From the NCBI RefSeq assembly GCF_048569485.1, contig NC_134355.1:664327979-664391978 (forward strand): a stretch of 64,000 nucleotides of DNA. The letters run 5' to 3'. A model generated the notes under the pieces. That model was given only the letters and a program-made list of their open reading frames with translations, searched no databases and was not told the origin of the DNA. The translations under genes and the position numbers were made by a program. The number at the start of each line of letters is the position of its first letter. The first letter of the stretch is position 1. Shown here one piece after another: positions 44,101-55,583 of the stretch. The stretch is from Anomaloglossus baeobatrachus. Taxonomy: Eukaryota > Chordata > Amphibia > Anura > Aromobatidae.

Positions 44101-47100
44101 ATGACTTGTTCATCTTGGTTCTTTTAGAAACACAGCGAGGGGACTCCAACCACAGTCTCCCTCGTTTTCACTAACTGGGCCACACACACCCCACTTGCCT
44201 GGCATCGGTTGAGCCCCCTTTTGAAAAAGAAAAAGATGCTTTGCATGAAGCACTCTCAAAAATACGCGTGCCTTTCCCGTCCCCTGGCTGACCCAGGGGA
44301 AGAAAAGTCCTCTGAGAGCCATGACTTGTTCATCTTGGTTCTTTTAGAAACACAGCGAGGGGACTCCAACCACAGTCTCCCTCGTTTCCACTAACTGGGC
44401 CACACACACCCCACTTGCCTGGCATCGGTTGAGCCCCCTTTTGAAAAAGAAAAAGATGCTTTGCATGAAGCACTCTCAAAAATACGCGTGCCTTTCCCGT
44501 CCCCTGGCTGACCCAGGGGAAGAAAAGTCCTCTGAGAGCCATGACTTGTTCATCTTGGTTCTTTTAGAAACACAGCGAGGGGACTCCAACCACAGTCTCC
44601 CTCGTTTTCACTAACTGGGCCACACACACCCCACTTGCCTGGCATCGGTTGAGCCCCCTTTTGAAAAAGAAAAAGATGCTTTGCATGAAGCACTCTCAAA
44701 AATACGCGTGCCTTTCCCGTCCCCTGGCTGACCCAGGGGAAGAAAAGTCCTCTGAGAGCCATGACTTGTTCATCTTGGTTCTTTTAGAAACACAGCGAGG
44801 GGACTCCAACCACAGTCTCCCTCGTTTCCACTAACTGGGCCACACACACCCCACTTGCCTGGCATCGGTTGAGCCCCCTTTTGAAAAAGAAAAAGATGCT
44901 TTGCATGAAGCACTCTCAAAAATACGCGTGCCTTTCCCGTCCCCTGGCTGACCCAGGGGAAGAAAAGTCCTCTGAGAGCCATGACTTGTTCATCTTGGTT
45001 CTTTTAGAAACACAGCGAGGGGACTCCAACCACAGTCTCCCTCGTTTCCACTAACTGGGCCACACACACCCCACTTGCCTGGCATCGGTTGAGCCCCCTT
45101 TTGAAAAAGAAAAAGATGCTTTGCATGAAGCACTCTCAAAAATACGCGTGCCTTTCCCGTCCCCTGGCTGACCCAGGGGAAGAAAAGTCCTCTGAGAGCC
45201 ATGACTTGTTCATCTTGGTTCTTTTAGAAACACAGCGAGGGGACTCCAACCACAGTCTCCCTCGTTTCCACTAACTGGGCCACACACACCCCACTTGCCT
45301 GGCATCGGTTGAGCCCCCTTTTGAAAAAGAAAAAGATGCTTTGCATGAAGCACTCTCAAAAATACGCGTGCCTTTCCCGTCCCCCGGCTGACCCAGGGGA
45401 AGAAAAGTCCTCTGAGAGCCATGACTTGTTCATCTTGGTTCTTTTAGAAACACAGCGAGGGGACTCCAACCACAGTCTCCCTCGTTTCCACTAACTGGGC
45501 CACACACACCCCACTTGCCTGGCATCGGTTGAGCCCCCTTTTGAAAAAGAAAAAGATGCTTTGCATGAAGCACTCTCAAAAATACGCGTGCCTTTCCCGT
45601 CCCCTGGCTGAGCCAGGGGAAGAAAAGTCCTCTGAGAGCCATGACTTGTTCATCTTGGTTCTTTTAGAAACACAGCGAAGGGACTCCAACCACAGTCTCC
45701 CTCGTTTCCACTAACTGGGCCACACACACCCCACTTGCCTGGCATCGGTTGAGCCCCCTTTTGAAAAAGAAAAAGATGCTTTGCATGAAGCACTCTCAAA
45801 AATACGCGTGCCTTTCCCGTCCCCTGGCTGACCCAGGGGAAGAAAAGTCCTCTGAGAGCCATGACTTGTTCATCTTGGTTCTTTTAGAAACACAGCGAGG
45901 GGACTCCAACCACAGTCTCCCTCGTTTCCACTAACTGGGCCACACACACCCCACTTGCCTGGCATCGGTTGAGCCCCTTTTTGAAAAAGAAAAAGATGCT
46001 TTGCATGAAGCACTCTCAAAAATATGCGTGCCTTTCCCGTCCCCTGGCTGACCCAGGGGAAGAAAAGTCCTCTGAGAGCCATGACTTGTTCATCTTGGTT
46101 CTTTTAGAAACACAGCGAGGGGACTCCAACCACAGTCTCCCTCGTTTCCACTAACTGGGCCACACACACCCCACTTGCCTGGCATCGGTTGAGCCCCCTT
46201 TTGAAAAAGAAAAAGATGCTTTGCATGAAGCACTCTCAAAAATACGCGTGCCTTTCCCGTCCCCTAGCTGACCCAGGGGAAGAAAAGTCCTCTGAGAGCC
46301 ATGACTTGTTCATCTTGGTTCTTTTAGAAACACAGCGAGGGGACTCCAACCACAGTCTCCCTCGTTTCCACTAACTGGGCCACACACACCCCACTTGCCT
46401 GGCATCGGTTGAGCCCCCTTTTGAAAAAGAAAAAGATGCTTTGCATGAAGCACTCTCAAAAATACGCGTGCCTTTCCCGTCCCCCGGCTGACCCAGGGGA
46501 AGAAAAGTCCTCTGAGAGCCATGACTTGTTCATCTTGGTTCTTTTAGAAACACAGCGAGGGGACTCCAACCACAGTCTCCCTCGTTTTCACTAACTGGGC
46601 CACACACACCCCACTTGCCTGGCATCGGTTGAGCCCCCTTTTGAAAAAGAAAAAGATGCTTTGCATGAAGCACTCTCAAAAATACGCGTGCCTTTCCCGT
46701 CCCCTGGCTGACCCAGGGGAAGAAAAGTCCTCTGAGAGCCATGACTTGTTCATCTTGGTTCTTTTAGAAACACAGCGAGGGGACTCCAACCACAGTCTCC
46801 CTCGTTTCCACTAACTGGGCCACACACACCCCACTTGCCTGGCATCGGTTGAGCCCCCTTTTGAAAAAGAAAAAGATGCTTTGCATGAAGCACTCTCAAA
46901 AATACGCGTGCCTTTCCCGTCCCCTGGCTGACCCAGGGGAAGAAAAGTCCTCTGAGAGCCATGACTTGTTCATCTTGGTTCTTTTAGAAACACAGCGAGG
47001 GGACTCCAACCACAGTCTCCCTCGTTTTCACTAACTGGGCCACACACACCCCACTTGCCTGGCATCGGTTGAGCCCCCTTTTGAAAAAGAAAAAGATGCT

Positions 47101-48283
47101 TTGCATGAAGCACTCTCAAAAATACGCGTGCCTTTCCCGTCCCCTGGCTGACCCAGGGGAAGAAAAGTCCTCTGAGAGCCATGACTTGTTCATCTTGGTT
47201 CTTTTAGAAACACAGCGAGGGGACTCCAACCACAGTCTCCCTCGTTTCCACTAACTGGGCCACACACACCCCACTTGCCTGGCATCGGTTGAGCCCCCTT
47301 TTGAAAAAGAAAAAGATGCTTTGCATGAAGCACTCTCAAAAATACGCGTGCCTTTCCCGTCCCCTGGCTGACCCAGGGGAAGAAAAGTCCTCTGAGAGCC
47401 ATGACTTGTTCATCTTGGTTCTTTTAGAAACACAGCGAGGGGACTCCAACCACAGTCTCCCTCGTTTCCACTAACTGGGCCACACACACCCCACTTGCCT
47501 GGCATCGGTTGAGCCCCCTTTTGAAAAAGAAAAAGATGCTTTGCATGAAGCACTCTCAAAAATACGCGTGCCTTTCCCGTCCCCTGGCTGACCCAGGGGA
47601 AGAAAAGTCCTCTGAGAGCCATGACTTGTTCATCTTGGTTCTTTTAGAAACACAGCGAGGGGACTCCAACCACAGTCTCCCTCGTTTCCACTAACTGGGC
47701 CACACACACCCCACTTGCCTGGCATCGGTTGAGCCCCCTTTTGAAAAAGAAAAAGATGCTTTGCATGAAGCACTCTCAAAAATACGCGTGCCTTTCCCGT
47801 CCCCCGGCTGACCCAGGGGAAGAAAAGTCCTCTGAGAGCCATGACTTGTTCATCTTGGTTCTTTTAGAAACACAGCGAGGGGACTCCAACCACAGTCTCC
47901 CTCGTTTCCACTAACTGGGCCACACACACCCCACTTGCCTGGCATCGGTTGAGCCCCCTTTTGAAAAAGAAAAAGATGCTTTGCATGAAGCACTCTCAAA
48001 AATACGCGTGCCTTTCCCGTCCCCTGGCTGACCCAGGGGAAGAAAAGTCCTCTGAGAGCCATGACTTGTTCATCTTGGTTCTTTTAGAAACACAGCGAGG
48101 GGACTCCAACCACAGTCTCCCTCGTTTCCACTAACTGGGCCACACACACCCCACTTGCCTGGCATCGGTTGAGCCCCCTTTTGAAAAAGAAAAAGATGCT
48201 TTGCATGAAGCACTCTCAAAAATACGCGTGCCTTTCCCGTCCCCTGGCTGACCCAGGGGAAGAAAAGTCCTCTGAGAGCCATG
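38188..48283 (-). repeat. 220-bp satellite array (about 46 copies)
   Basis: A 10.1-kb head-to-tail array of a 220-bp unit. Copies differ at roughly one to three positions. Read on the minus strand each unit begins with sequence reading KMNKSWLSEDFSSPGSARG, homologous to the last coding residues of the hAT transposase (KMNKSWIHQEFTTPVSSWGE in the second copy), and continues with the transposon's 3' flank. Marked monomers recur at multiples of 220 bp (1320, 1540, 2420), so the right two thirds has a higher-order organisation. Open stretches of 61 and 70 codons in every monomer are by-products of the repeat, not genes. Confidence 0.95.
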
Positions 48284-48470
48284 TCCACATTGTCAGTGGA
48301 CAGACACGTGTGCTTATCTGCCAGCAGACCCCCAGCAGCACTGAAGACAGGTTCCGAGAGAACGCTGGCTGCAGGACACGACAAGATCCCCAAGGCGTAC
48401 GTGGCGAGCTCAGGCAATTTATCAAGATTGGAAGCCTAAAATGAGCAGGGCTCAAGTTGCACAATAATGG
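48284..48470 (-). pseudogene. hAT transposase C-terminal dimerisation domain, inverted
   Basis: Minus-strand translation YALGILSCPAASVLSEPVFS followed by AAGGLLADKHTCLSTDNVD is the hATC dimerisation motif (family pattern: P.S...ER.FS..G). It runs directly into the 220-bp array, placing the array exactly at the 3' end of the transposase gene. Confidence 0.88.
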
Positions 48471-48784
48471 AATCGACGTTTCCTTGCATATACTCATATA
48501 TCTGTGTGTCCTCCTCTTTTTCCTTGTCCAGCTCTTTTGTTTTCGCATGAGTATATGTCCTTGTCACTTTCCCATGTGTTTGTGTTGTGTTGTGAGTTGT
48601 TTGTCACCTTTTGGACACCTTTGAGGGTGTTTTCTAGGTGTTTTTCTGTGTTTGTGATTGCCTGCCATTGTTTCCTATGCAGTTCGAGTTCGGTTCGTCG
48701 AACGTTCGACGAGCCGAACTCGAACGGGACCTCCGTTCGGCGAACCGACCTCGAGCCGAACCGGGACCGGTTCGCTCATCTCTA
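48471..48784 (+). other. hAT right terminal region
   Basis: Plus-strand right end, nearly identical to 62430-62723 of the second copy. Subterminal sequence is rich in GTTCG/CGAAC motifs. It ends CGCTCATCTCTA. Confidence 0.85.
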
Positions 48785-48792
48785 GTCCTAAG

Positions 48793-50683
48793 GTGGGACA
48801 GTATCAACCAAGTCTCTACCAAAAACAACAGCAGGCAACTCTCAACCCATTAGCACACCACGGATGGGCTGACACACAAGACAGTGATCCAGCTGTGAAG
48901 CTAGTGAAAGAACTGCTTACACAACAAGGTGCTTACCCTAATCAGAATGCCCCAGCTGAGACGCAACATCTCTGGAAGGAGAGAGGTAAATTGTTCCTGT
49001 ACCAAGGGAAGCTGTGTAGAAGGCACACCAATCCAAAAACACATGAGTTGGTCTGGCAGATCATCATGCCCAAGAGAGACGTCAAGATGGTTCTGGAAGC
49101 TTACCACGACGGTGCTGGTAATTTTGGTTGGAAAAAGTTGGAAGTGCTCTTAAGAGAAAGATTCTACTGGGTTGGCATGAGAAAATCAATTGAAGATTGG
49201 TGTAGAAAATGCGGACCGTGCAACCTCAGAAGAAAGGATCAACAGAACCAGAGAGCTCCACTCCAGCCCATAGTAACCAAGCAACCACTCGAGCTAGTCG
49301 CATTAGACCACGTCAAGTTGTCACCAAGCCGGTCCGGCTATGTCTATGCCTTAACCATCGTGGACCATTACTCACGCTTCTTAGTGGTGGTACCCGTGAA
49401 AGACCTTACAGCTAGAACAGCAGCTAAAGCATTCCAGACGTACTTTTGCAGACCCCATGGTTACCCAGAACAAGTAATTGCAGATCAAGGTCCAGCTTTC
49501 GAATCACAGATCTTCCAAGAATTCTGCAACATGTATGGCTGTAAAAAGATCCGCACAACAGCACACCATCCCCAAACAAATGGCTTATGTGAGAAGATGA
49601 ACCATATTGTGATTGACCTGTTGAAGACCTTACCAGAGTCAGAAAGAAATCAATGGCCAGAGAAATTGCCAGACTTGGTGGACTTGTACAATCATGTCCC
49701 GGTGAGTTCTACAAACTGCACCCCCGCTTACCTTATGCGTGCAAGGCCCGGTAAACTGCCAATTGATTTAGATATGGGAATTCTGAAGCCAGATGCGGAA
49801 GTTCAAGAATCCAATTGGGATACCCTACGTCAGCAGCAGTATCGCCAAGTACAAGAGTGCGTAGAGAAAAGTCTCCAACAAGCTAGAGGAAGACAGGAGA
49901 GAACCTTCAACCAGCATGCTCTAGCAACCCCATTGCAACCTGGTTGCGGAAGTTCAAGAATCCAATTGGGATACCCTACGTCAGCAGCAGTATCGCCAAG
50001 TACAAGAGTGCGTAGAGAAAAGTCTCCAACAAGCTAGAGGAAGACAGGAGAGAACCTTCAACCAGCATGCTCTAGCAACCCCATTGCAACCTGGTGACGA
50101 AGTTCTCAAGAGGAAACGGCGCACAAACAAATTGGATAATCAGTGGGAAACCACCCCATATACAGTCCTACCATCCAGTATGGATAATCCTAAAGTGTGT
50201 CTCATCAGTAAGGATGAAGGAAGGACATCAGCTTTCGTGTCAAGAGATCAACTCAAACCGTGTCCTGAAACCCTGAAGACACCAGAAGTCACCTTACCCG
50301 TACAGGTACAACCTGTCAAGAAGGAAGAAGATATATTCCATACAGTCTTAAGAGATTTCCCAAAAACATGGCCAAATTACTATGGAGCAGTAGTAGTTCC
50401 AATGATCGCCTTCCCTCAAGTGATGGAACCACCATCAGAACTCGTACCACAAGAAGTCTCAAGACAAGAAGAACTGGAAGTCGAAACCGTAGAGGAAGAA
50501 CAGATTCCTGGTCCCAGTGAGCTTGCCAGTCCTACAGTCAGCCCCCCATCCTCACAAGTACCAGAAACACCAAATAGGTACACTTCCACTCACACCATTA
50601 TGCTAAGTACACCCAGTACACCAGCAGTACGCAGGTCACAGCGTAGTACTCAGAGTCAGATACCAGCAAGATATAAAGACTAA
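48793..50683 (+). pseudogene. Gypsy integrase and pol C-terminus (fossil)
   Basis: Gypsy integrase: zinc-binding region (…HDGAGNFGWKKL … CRKCGPCN), the core with ALDHVKLSPS, VIADQGPAF and TAHHPQTNGLCEKMN (D, D, E catalytic residues), and a C-terminal extension rich in Pro, Ser and Glu ending at 50683. It starts right after the hAT target duplication. Broken fossil; its other pol domains lie before the hAT. Confidence 0.88.
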
Positions 50684-51107
50684 TGTGGAATTGCATATAA
50701 AATGTACATATGTTATAATGTTTATATGAAAAACCGTAACAGTTTAGTGTACAGAAAAGGTGAGAGAAGAGTGGTGTAAGGTGGCAGCACGGAGAGTTAC
50801 AACTTGATCACATTGTTGGTGGCCCGAGGGCCGTGAGGCCTACTGCACTTATGACCAGAGTAGAGACACCTTTAAGAAGTGTTTGTTGATTGAAATGTTT
50901 ATTTAATTGCAACGTTAAGACCAAAAGCCCAGTACCTACAGAGACTATACTGTATGAACACTTACATATTCTTGAACATTTTGGACTCTTTTTGAACTTT
51001 AAGGTTTTTGTATTTTTTCTTTTTGAGACTCTGTATATATATAATTGTTGTGATAACTTGTTTGTTTGTTTCACAGTCCCGGAGTACTGTTCTTCACTAA
51101 GGGGGAA
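50684..51107 (+). other. Gypsy 3' untranslated region and polypurine tract
   Basis: AT-rich non-coding stretch after integrase, ending CTAAGGGGGAA just before the 3' LTR, the likely polypurine tract. Confidence 0.7.
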
Positions 51108-52109
51108 TGTGGCACCCCAGGGTTGCCACAGTAACAACACAAACGGTTAACTCCCCACACACAACACCAAGACCTCCTGGCCAGAAGGGGGAGACCAAGC
51201 TGCTTCCCTGTATATTCTGGTGGGGGGAGGAAATGGTCAGTAGTTTCAGTTTGTTTGTTTGTGCAGAGAGTGCAGTTCAGTGGAGCTGCAGCTCGGTTCA
51301 GTGCAGAGAACTGAGGAGACAGGATCTCTGCAGGTTGGAAGCTGGCTTTAGCTCACCTCAGGATCCACTGACCAATTCCAGGCCTAGCTGAGGGCCTGAG
51401 GAAAGGAGAAAGCGTACACAGAGGAACATTCCTGGGAGGCAGAGCATTGCTGAGCTCATCCCAGTGGAGCACACAGAACGGATGCTGGATCCGAGACTGC
51501 AGGTTACATACTGTACAGTTACCACCAGAGAAGTGAAGATTCCAGATCTTTCACCTGTACCACAGACACAAGCAACATAGGAGAGTTCAGGAACATACTA
51601 GGAAGGACTCGAGTTGCCTGTCAGGTCGGTACCTAGGAGCAGAGCAGAGCTGGCTGCATAGTTCACACAGCAGCAGGGCCACAGACACACAGTGCAGACA
51701 AGGAAGCCAAAACGGCCCGGCTGGGTGGGAGAAGCCCTGAACCCCTCACAGACTCCGTGGACAGTACTCTGCTGAATACCATCATCAGTAAAAGACAAAG
51801 AAACTGCAAAACCGTGAGTCTGCCTGTTTATTGTGCTCGTGTCCTGCACTCCCCCCATAGACTAACACACTGCCCCGGGGAAAAGGCTCTACCCGTGGGG
51901 AGCCGTCCCATCTCAAGCTGCCTTCCATCACCCCAGAGGTTCTGCAGCAGCGGTGGTCATCTCTGATCACATTCCACGGGTGGCGTCACGAACATAACCC
52001 CCCTTTTTATTGTGGAACCTGGGATCACAGACCGGGTCACGCCACCGTGATACCCACAGAAGTGACCTCGTGGCCCGGATCTGAGTACCCCTGGTCCCCG
52101 GGTGACACA
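51108..52109 (+). repeat. Gypsy 3' LTR
   Basis: 1002 bp, about 10 differences from 14925-15925. CAAT (52110-52113) follows as target duplication. Confidence 0.93.
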
Positions 52110-52194
52110 CAATCTCATTCAATCGCATATGCGACCTGGTCGTGTCACATCGCATACGAGATCGCACACCTAATTGTAAGGTGTAAAGCAGGCT
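52110..52194. mobile_element. Harbinger-type MITE, right portion
   Basis: Ends GTGTAAAGCAGGCT, the inverse of the start at 12233, followed by TAA (52195-52197). It closes the 40-kb nest. Confidence 0.75.
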
Positions 52195-52485
52195 TAAGAC
52201 TTTATCTTGGACTTCATTGTCTTTGTGCCATAAGAATCTGAAATAGCTTCTTCTGTTTTCCTTCATGATAAAACAATGAAATATTTGTTGGATTCCGGCC
52301 ACTACTGCAACAGGTTCTTGTCTGAATTAACACTCTTATAAAGCTGTTTTTTAGGTTAGGCACAGTGAGAAGCAGGCTATTGACAAAGCTGCCTTCATAC
52401 TGATCACTGGAGTCAAACACAACTCTGATTTGCTTAGGTTTGTGAGGGTAATCGTTGCCAAAGCATGGAAGATACGAGCATTCTT
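52195..52485 (-). mobile_element. BEL/Pao fossil, reverse transcriptase block (N-terminal part)
   Basis: Minus-strand translation: KPKQIRVVFDSS, then SLLLTVPNLKNSFI, then IQQIFHCFIMKENRRSYFRF and LWHKDNE. These are hallmark BEL/Pao reverse transcriptase passages (family: IRVVFDSSA, LNDVLLTGPDL, FLWYRDN). It is the upstream neighbour of 11989-12232. Broken fossil. Confidence 0.85.
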
Positions 52486-52702
52486 TGGCTGGCCGAAAAC
52501 TGTGCAGAAACTGTGGTTTTAACATCAATTCGGTGCGGTTTTCTGCAGGGAGATGCGAATTTGGTGCACAAATGTGGTGCAAATGTGCCGCCCCAGCAGT
52601 GGATTGAACCACTCGGCTCCGTGGGCAATGTCCGTTTGTGGCTCGAAGGACTCCGGACCCGGGGGTTTAGGGGCCACACTCTAAAGTAAAAGGGGATACT
52701 TA

Positions 52703-54846
52703 GGGTATGTGCGCACTAGGCGTTTTTTTCACGCTGCGTTTTTATGTGCATTTTTGTCTAAAAAAACGCACCCGCGGCTAAAAAAAACGCATGCGTTTTT
52801 GCCGCGATTTGGTGCGTTTTTTGCTGCGTTTTTGCTCACTGCGTTTTTAATCAGTGCACAATGCCATTAAAGATTGTTGATGAAAAAAAAAAAAAAAAAA
52901 GGTCTGATGTCATTTCCTTCTTCAAAATGTTCATTGTATGCAGGGCAGGAGAGCAGACAGCTGCAGAACTAGTGTATGCAGGAGAGCAGACAGCAGCTGC
53001 AGAACTACAAGTCTCAGCATCCTCCATTCACTAGTGTATGCAGGAGAGCAGACAGCAGCTGCAGAACTACAAGTCTCAGCATCCTCCATTCACTAGTGTA
53101 TGCAGGAGAGCAGACAGCAGCTGCAGAACTACAAGGCTCAGCATCCTCCATTCACTAGTGTATGCAGGAGAGCAGACAGCAGCTGCAGAACTACAAGGCT
53201 CAGCATCCTCCATCCAGGACTGTATGCAGTTTTTTGCCCAAAAAGAAAAAAAAAATGACATGGGCTTCGCCATATTTTTGTATGCTAGCCGGGTACAGCA
53301 GGCAGGTACGGGCTGCCCCCAACCCCCAGCTGCCTATTTGTACCCGGCTGGGAACCAAAAATATAGAGAAGCCCTTTTTTTTAATTATTTCATGAAATAA
53401 TTAAAAAAAAAAAATGACGTGAGCTTCGCCTAATTTTTGAGTCCAGCCGGGTACAACTAGGCAGCTGGGGATTGGAATCCACAGTGCAGGGTGCCCATGC
53501 TTTCTGGGCACCCCCACTGCGAATTGCAGTCCGCAGCCACCCCAGAAAATGGCGCTTTCATAGAAGCGCCATCTTCTGGCGCTGTATCCAACTCTTCCAG
53601 CTGCCCTGAAGCCGGGTGGCTAGCCGGGTAATAATGGAGTTAGGGCTAGCTGTATATTATCAGCTAGCCCTAAGCCCGAAATTCATGGTGTCACGCCAAT
53701 ATTAGACATGGCCACCATGAATTTCTAGTACAGATAAAAAAAAACCACAACACACAGAAAAATATTTTTATTAGAAATAAAACACAACACAATTAGTGAC
53801 TCCATCTTTATTGAAATAAACCCCCCTCCGCAGTAATCCTGGGTCAGGGTCCCGCGCCGTCCAATTAGGATCCAATATCATCTGATCGGTTTGCTGGAAG
53901 GCATACCGATCAGATGATGTGTCAGGTTCAAGGATGTGAATCACATGACACATCAGCTGATTGTATAAAAGCCGATTATACAATCAGCAGATGCATCAGT
54001 AGAAAAAAAAAAAAAAATAATACTCACTTATGTGCTGTGCTGATTACCGGCAGCTCCTGGAGCGATCGATTGGACAGGAGTCTGATCCCGTCCGATCGCT
54101 GCAAGAGCTGCCGGTAATCAGCTCATGAAGTCCCCTGACGGCAGGATCAGCTGATAGCCGGCAGGGAGCGAAGAAGCCGGCGAGACTACGATCAGCTGAT
54201 GCGTCAGGTGACTGCATCAGGTGATCCACCGCCAGGTCCTGCAAGCAAGGTCCTGCCCCGGGGAGACTGCACACAGCCAGAGCGGCGGGACCGGGAGGAG
54301 CTGGGAGCGGGCATGGCACCGGGACCCTGCGGACAGGTGAGTATATATGACATTTTTTTTTTTCTACTGTTCACTTTGGTTTTCGGCGCTGCCTCCACCT
54401 CCCGCCCAGACATGGCGCCGCACGGAGCTGACATGCACAGGACGGGAGGTGGAAGCAGCAGTGGCGGTACCGGGAGGATTCACGCTTCTGTGTTTACCAA
54501 CAGAAGGAATCCTCTTCCTGTACACGTCACTGTAGTGCCCACCCCTTGTGTTTATAGCTGCGTTTTTAGTCATAGAAACGCGGCTATATGCATTTTTCAT
54601 TGCGTTTTTAACATCTCATTGAATTCAATGGGTGAAAAACGCAGTGAAAAACGCAGAAATAATTGACATGCTGCGTTTTTGTGGTCACCACAAAAACGCA
54701 GCTAAAAAAAAACGCTGTGTGCGGACAGCACTTATGAAAACCCATTGACATTGCTGGGGAAGCAATGTCACTGCGTTTTCAGCACAAAAACGCGGTAAAA
54801 AACGCCGCTAAAAACGCAACAAAACCGCCTAGTGCGCACAAGGCCT
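52703..54846. mobile_element. Non-autonomous DNA element with AAAACGC subterminal repeats
   Basis: Inverted ends GGGTATGTGCGCACTAGGCG / complement of GGCCTTGTGCGCACTAGGCG. Both subterminal zones are packed with GCGTTTTT or its complement. The interior holds a 62-bp tandem array, then GC-rich frog-repeat sequence and poly-A runs. No transposase is seen; the superfamily is not assigned. Confidence 0.65.
52960..53222 (+). repeat. 62-bp tandem repeat (about 4 copies)
   Basis: Units starting 'gtatgcaggagagcagacag' recur every 62 bp with one or two differences. Confidence 0.9.
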
Positions 54847-55499
54847 TTCAGGGAGATTATAGTTTGTGACACCACACATGGTGTGCGGTAATTGGGAGCA
54901 CCGCCGCTGCTGCTGTTGAGAGTACCCGTGGTGATGGAATGGGGCAGCAAGGTGTTATTACCCTCCACGGGTAGGGGTATGCCTGGATGATGATACTGGG
55001 TGCCGTGATTGGGAGATCACTCATGTACTCACTCAGCCAGTAAGCAGACGCCGACAACCGGGTAAACCAAGTCTCTGGGTGCTGCTGCCTCTCAAGGGGA
55101 TCTCGTCCGGCATTAGATCTGTATCTCTTGAGAAAAGAAACACAGTTTTCTGTCTGGAGATGCAGGTCTCATTGAGCTCAATGAGTTCTCCTGAGGTGAG
55201 TTTTCCTGCGGTCACAGGTGGGGTACCATGGGAACTTCTTGCAGGTAAACCTTGTGATGTCACCACTCACAGCTGCGGCTCAGTCGGTATCTGCCTGAAG
55301 CTGCAGTGGGCGGTCATGTCCTTTAATGTGCCCGCACGCTGCAACTTCAGTATGTAGCAGAGCCAGTATCATCATGGGACATCGTACAGTGGATTACATT
55401 GGACTTGGGTGTTTTGGAGGTTAATAAATTCGAGAAAGAGGGTGTTTTTTGTTTGTTTTTTAAATAAATAATTTTTCTTTGTTTTGTGTTTATTTCTTT

Positions 55500-55583
55500 T
55501 GACTTACAGGGTTAGTGTCATCTTTTTAAGTGGGAGAAGTTGCACAATTGGTGGCTGACTAAATACTTTTTTCCCCACTGTAC
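55500..55583. mobile_element. Tc1-like element end fragment
   Basis: Contains 'ggctgactaaatactttttt' and ends CCCCACTGTA, a terminus widespread in vertebrate Tc1 elements. No matching second end is present here. Confidence 0.65.

Larger units (their letters stand above)
29497..48784 (+). mobile_element. Giant (19.3 kb) hAT transposon with internal satellite
   Basis: Bounded by an exact 8-bp duplication GTCCTAAG (29489-29496 and 48785-48792). Inverted ends are TAGAGTTGAGCG on the left and CGCTCATCTCTA on the right. It belongs to the same family as 55630-62723 and 63603 onward; the first several hundred bases are nearly identical. It is swollen by a 136-bp array, a 133-bp array, a Gypsy-type solo LTR and a 10-kb array of 220-bp units. 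Transposase remnants are present but out of order: a short plus-strand piece, then two blocks in inverted orientation. It cannot encode a working transposase. Confidence 0.92.
14925..52109 (+). mobile_element. Gypsy LTR retrotransposon, interrupted by two large insertions
   Basis: Ty3/Gypsy element spanning 37.2 kb, of which about 8.0 kb is its own sequence. It is flanked by CAAT target duplications (14921-14924 and 52110-52113). Parts in order: 5' LTR, primer-binding site, gag, protease and start of reverse transcriptase, an endogenous retrovirus insertion, rest of reverse transcriptase and RNase H, an hAT insertion, integrase, polypurine tract and 3' LTR. All enzymatic domains are recognisable. 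It is broken by the two insertions and a few smaller breaks. The LTRs differ at about 10 of 1002 positions by hand count, so it is young but older than the retrovirus inside it. Confidence 0.93.
52587..55345 (-). mobile_element. Probable Gypsy-type LTR, minus strand, split by a DNA element
   Basis: The two flanks (52587-52702 and 54847 to about 55345) have a layout like the solo LTR at 34338 on the other strand: a GTGTGGTGTCACAAAC motif, a CTACCCGTGGAGGG-type passage, and GGCTGAGTGAGTAC. The outer boundaries and target duplication were not fixed. Confidence 0.45.

Noticed and set aside
38188-48283. Dozens of repeated 61- and 70-codon open stretches on both strands
   Set aside because: They recur with the 220-bp period, overlap each other on opposite strands, and derive from transposase end and 3' flank. 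They are by-products of the tandem repeat, not a gene family.
38188-48283. CRISPR-like regular repeat
   Set aside because: The repeats are directly adjacent with no unique spacers, the unit is 220 bp, and the sequence is vertebrate transposon DNA.
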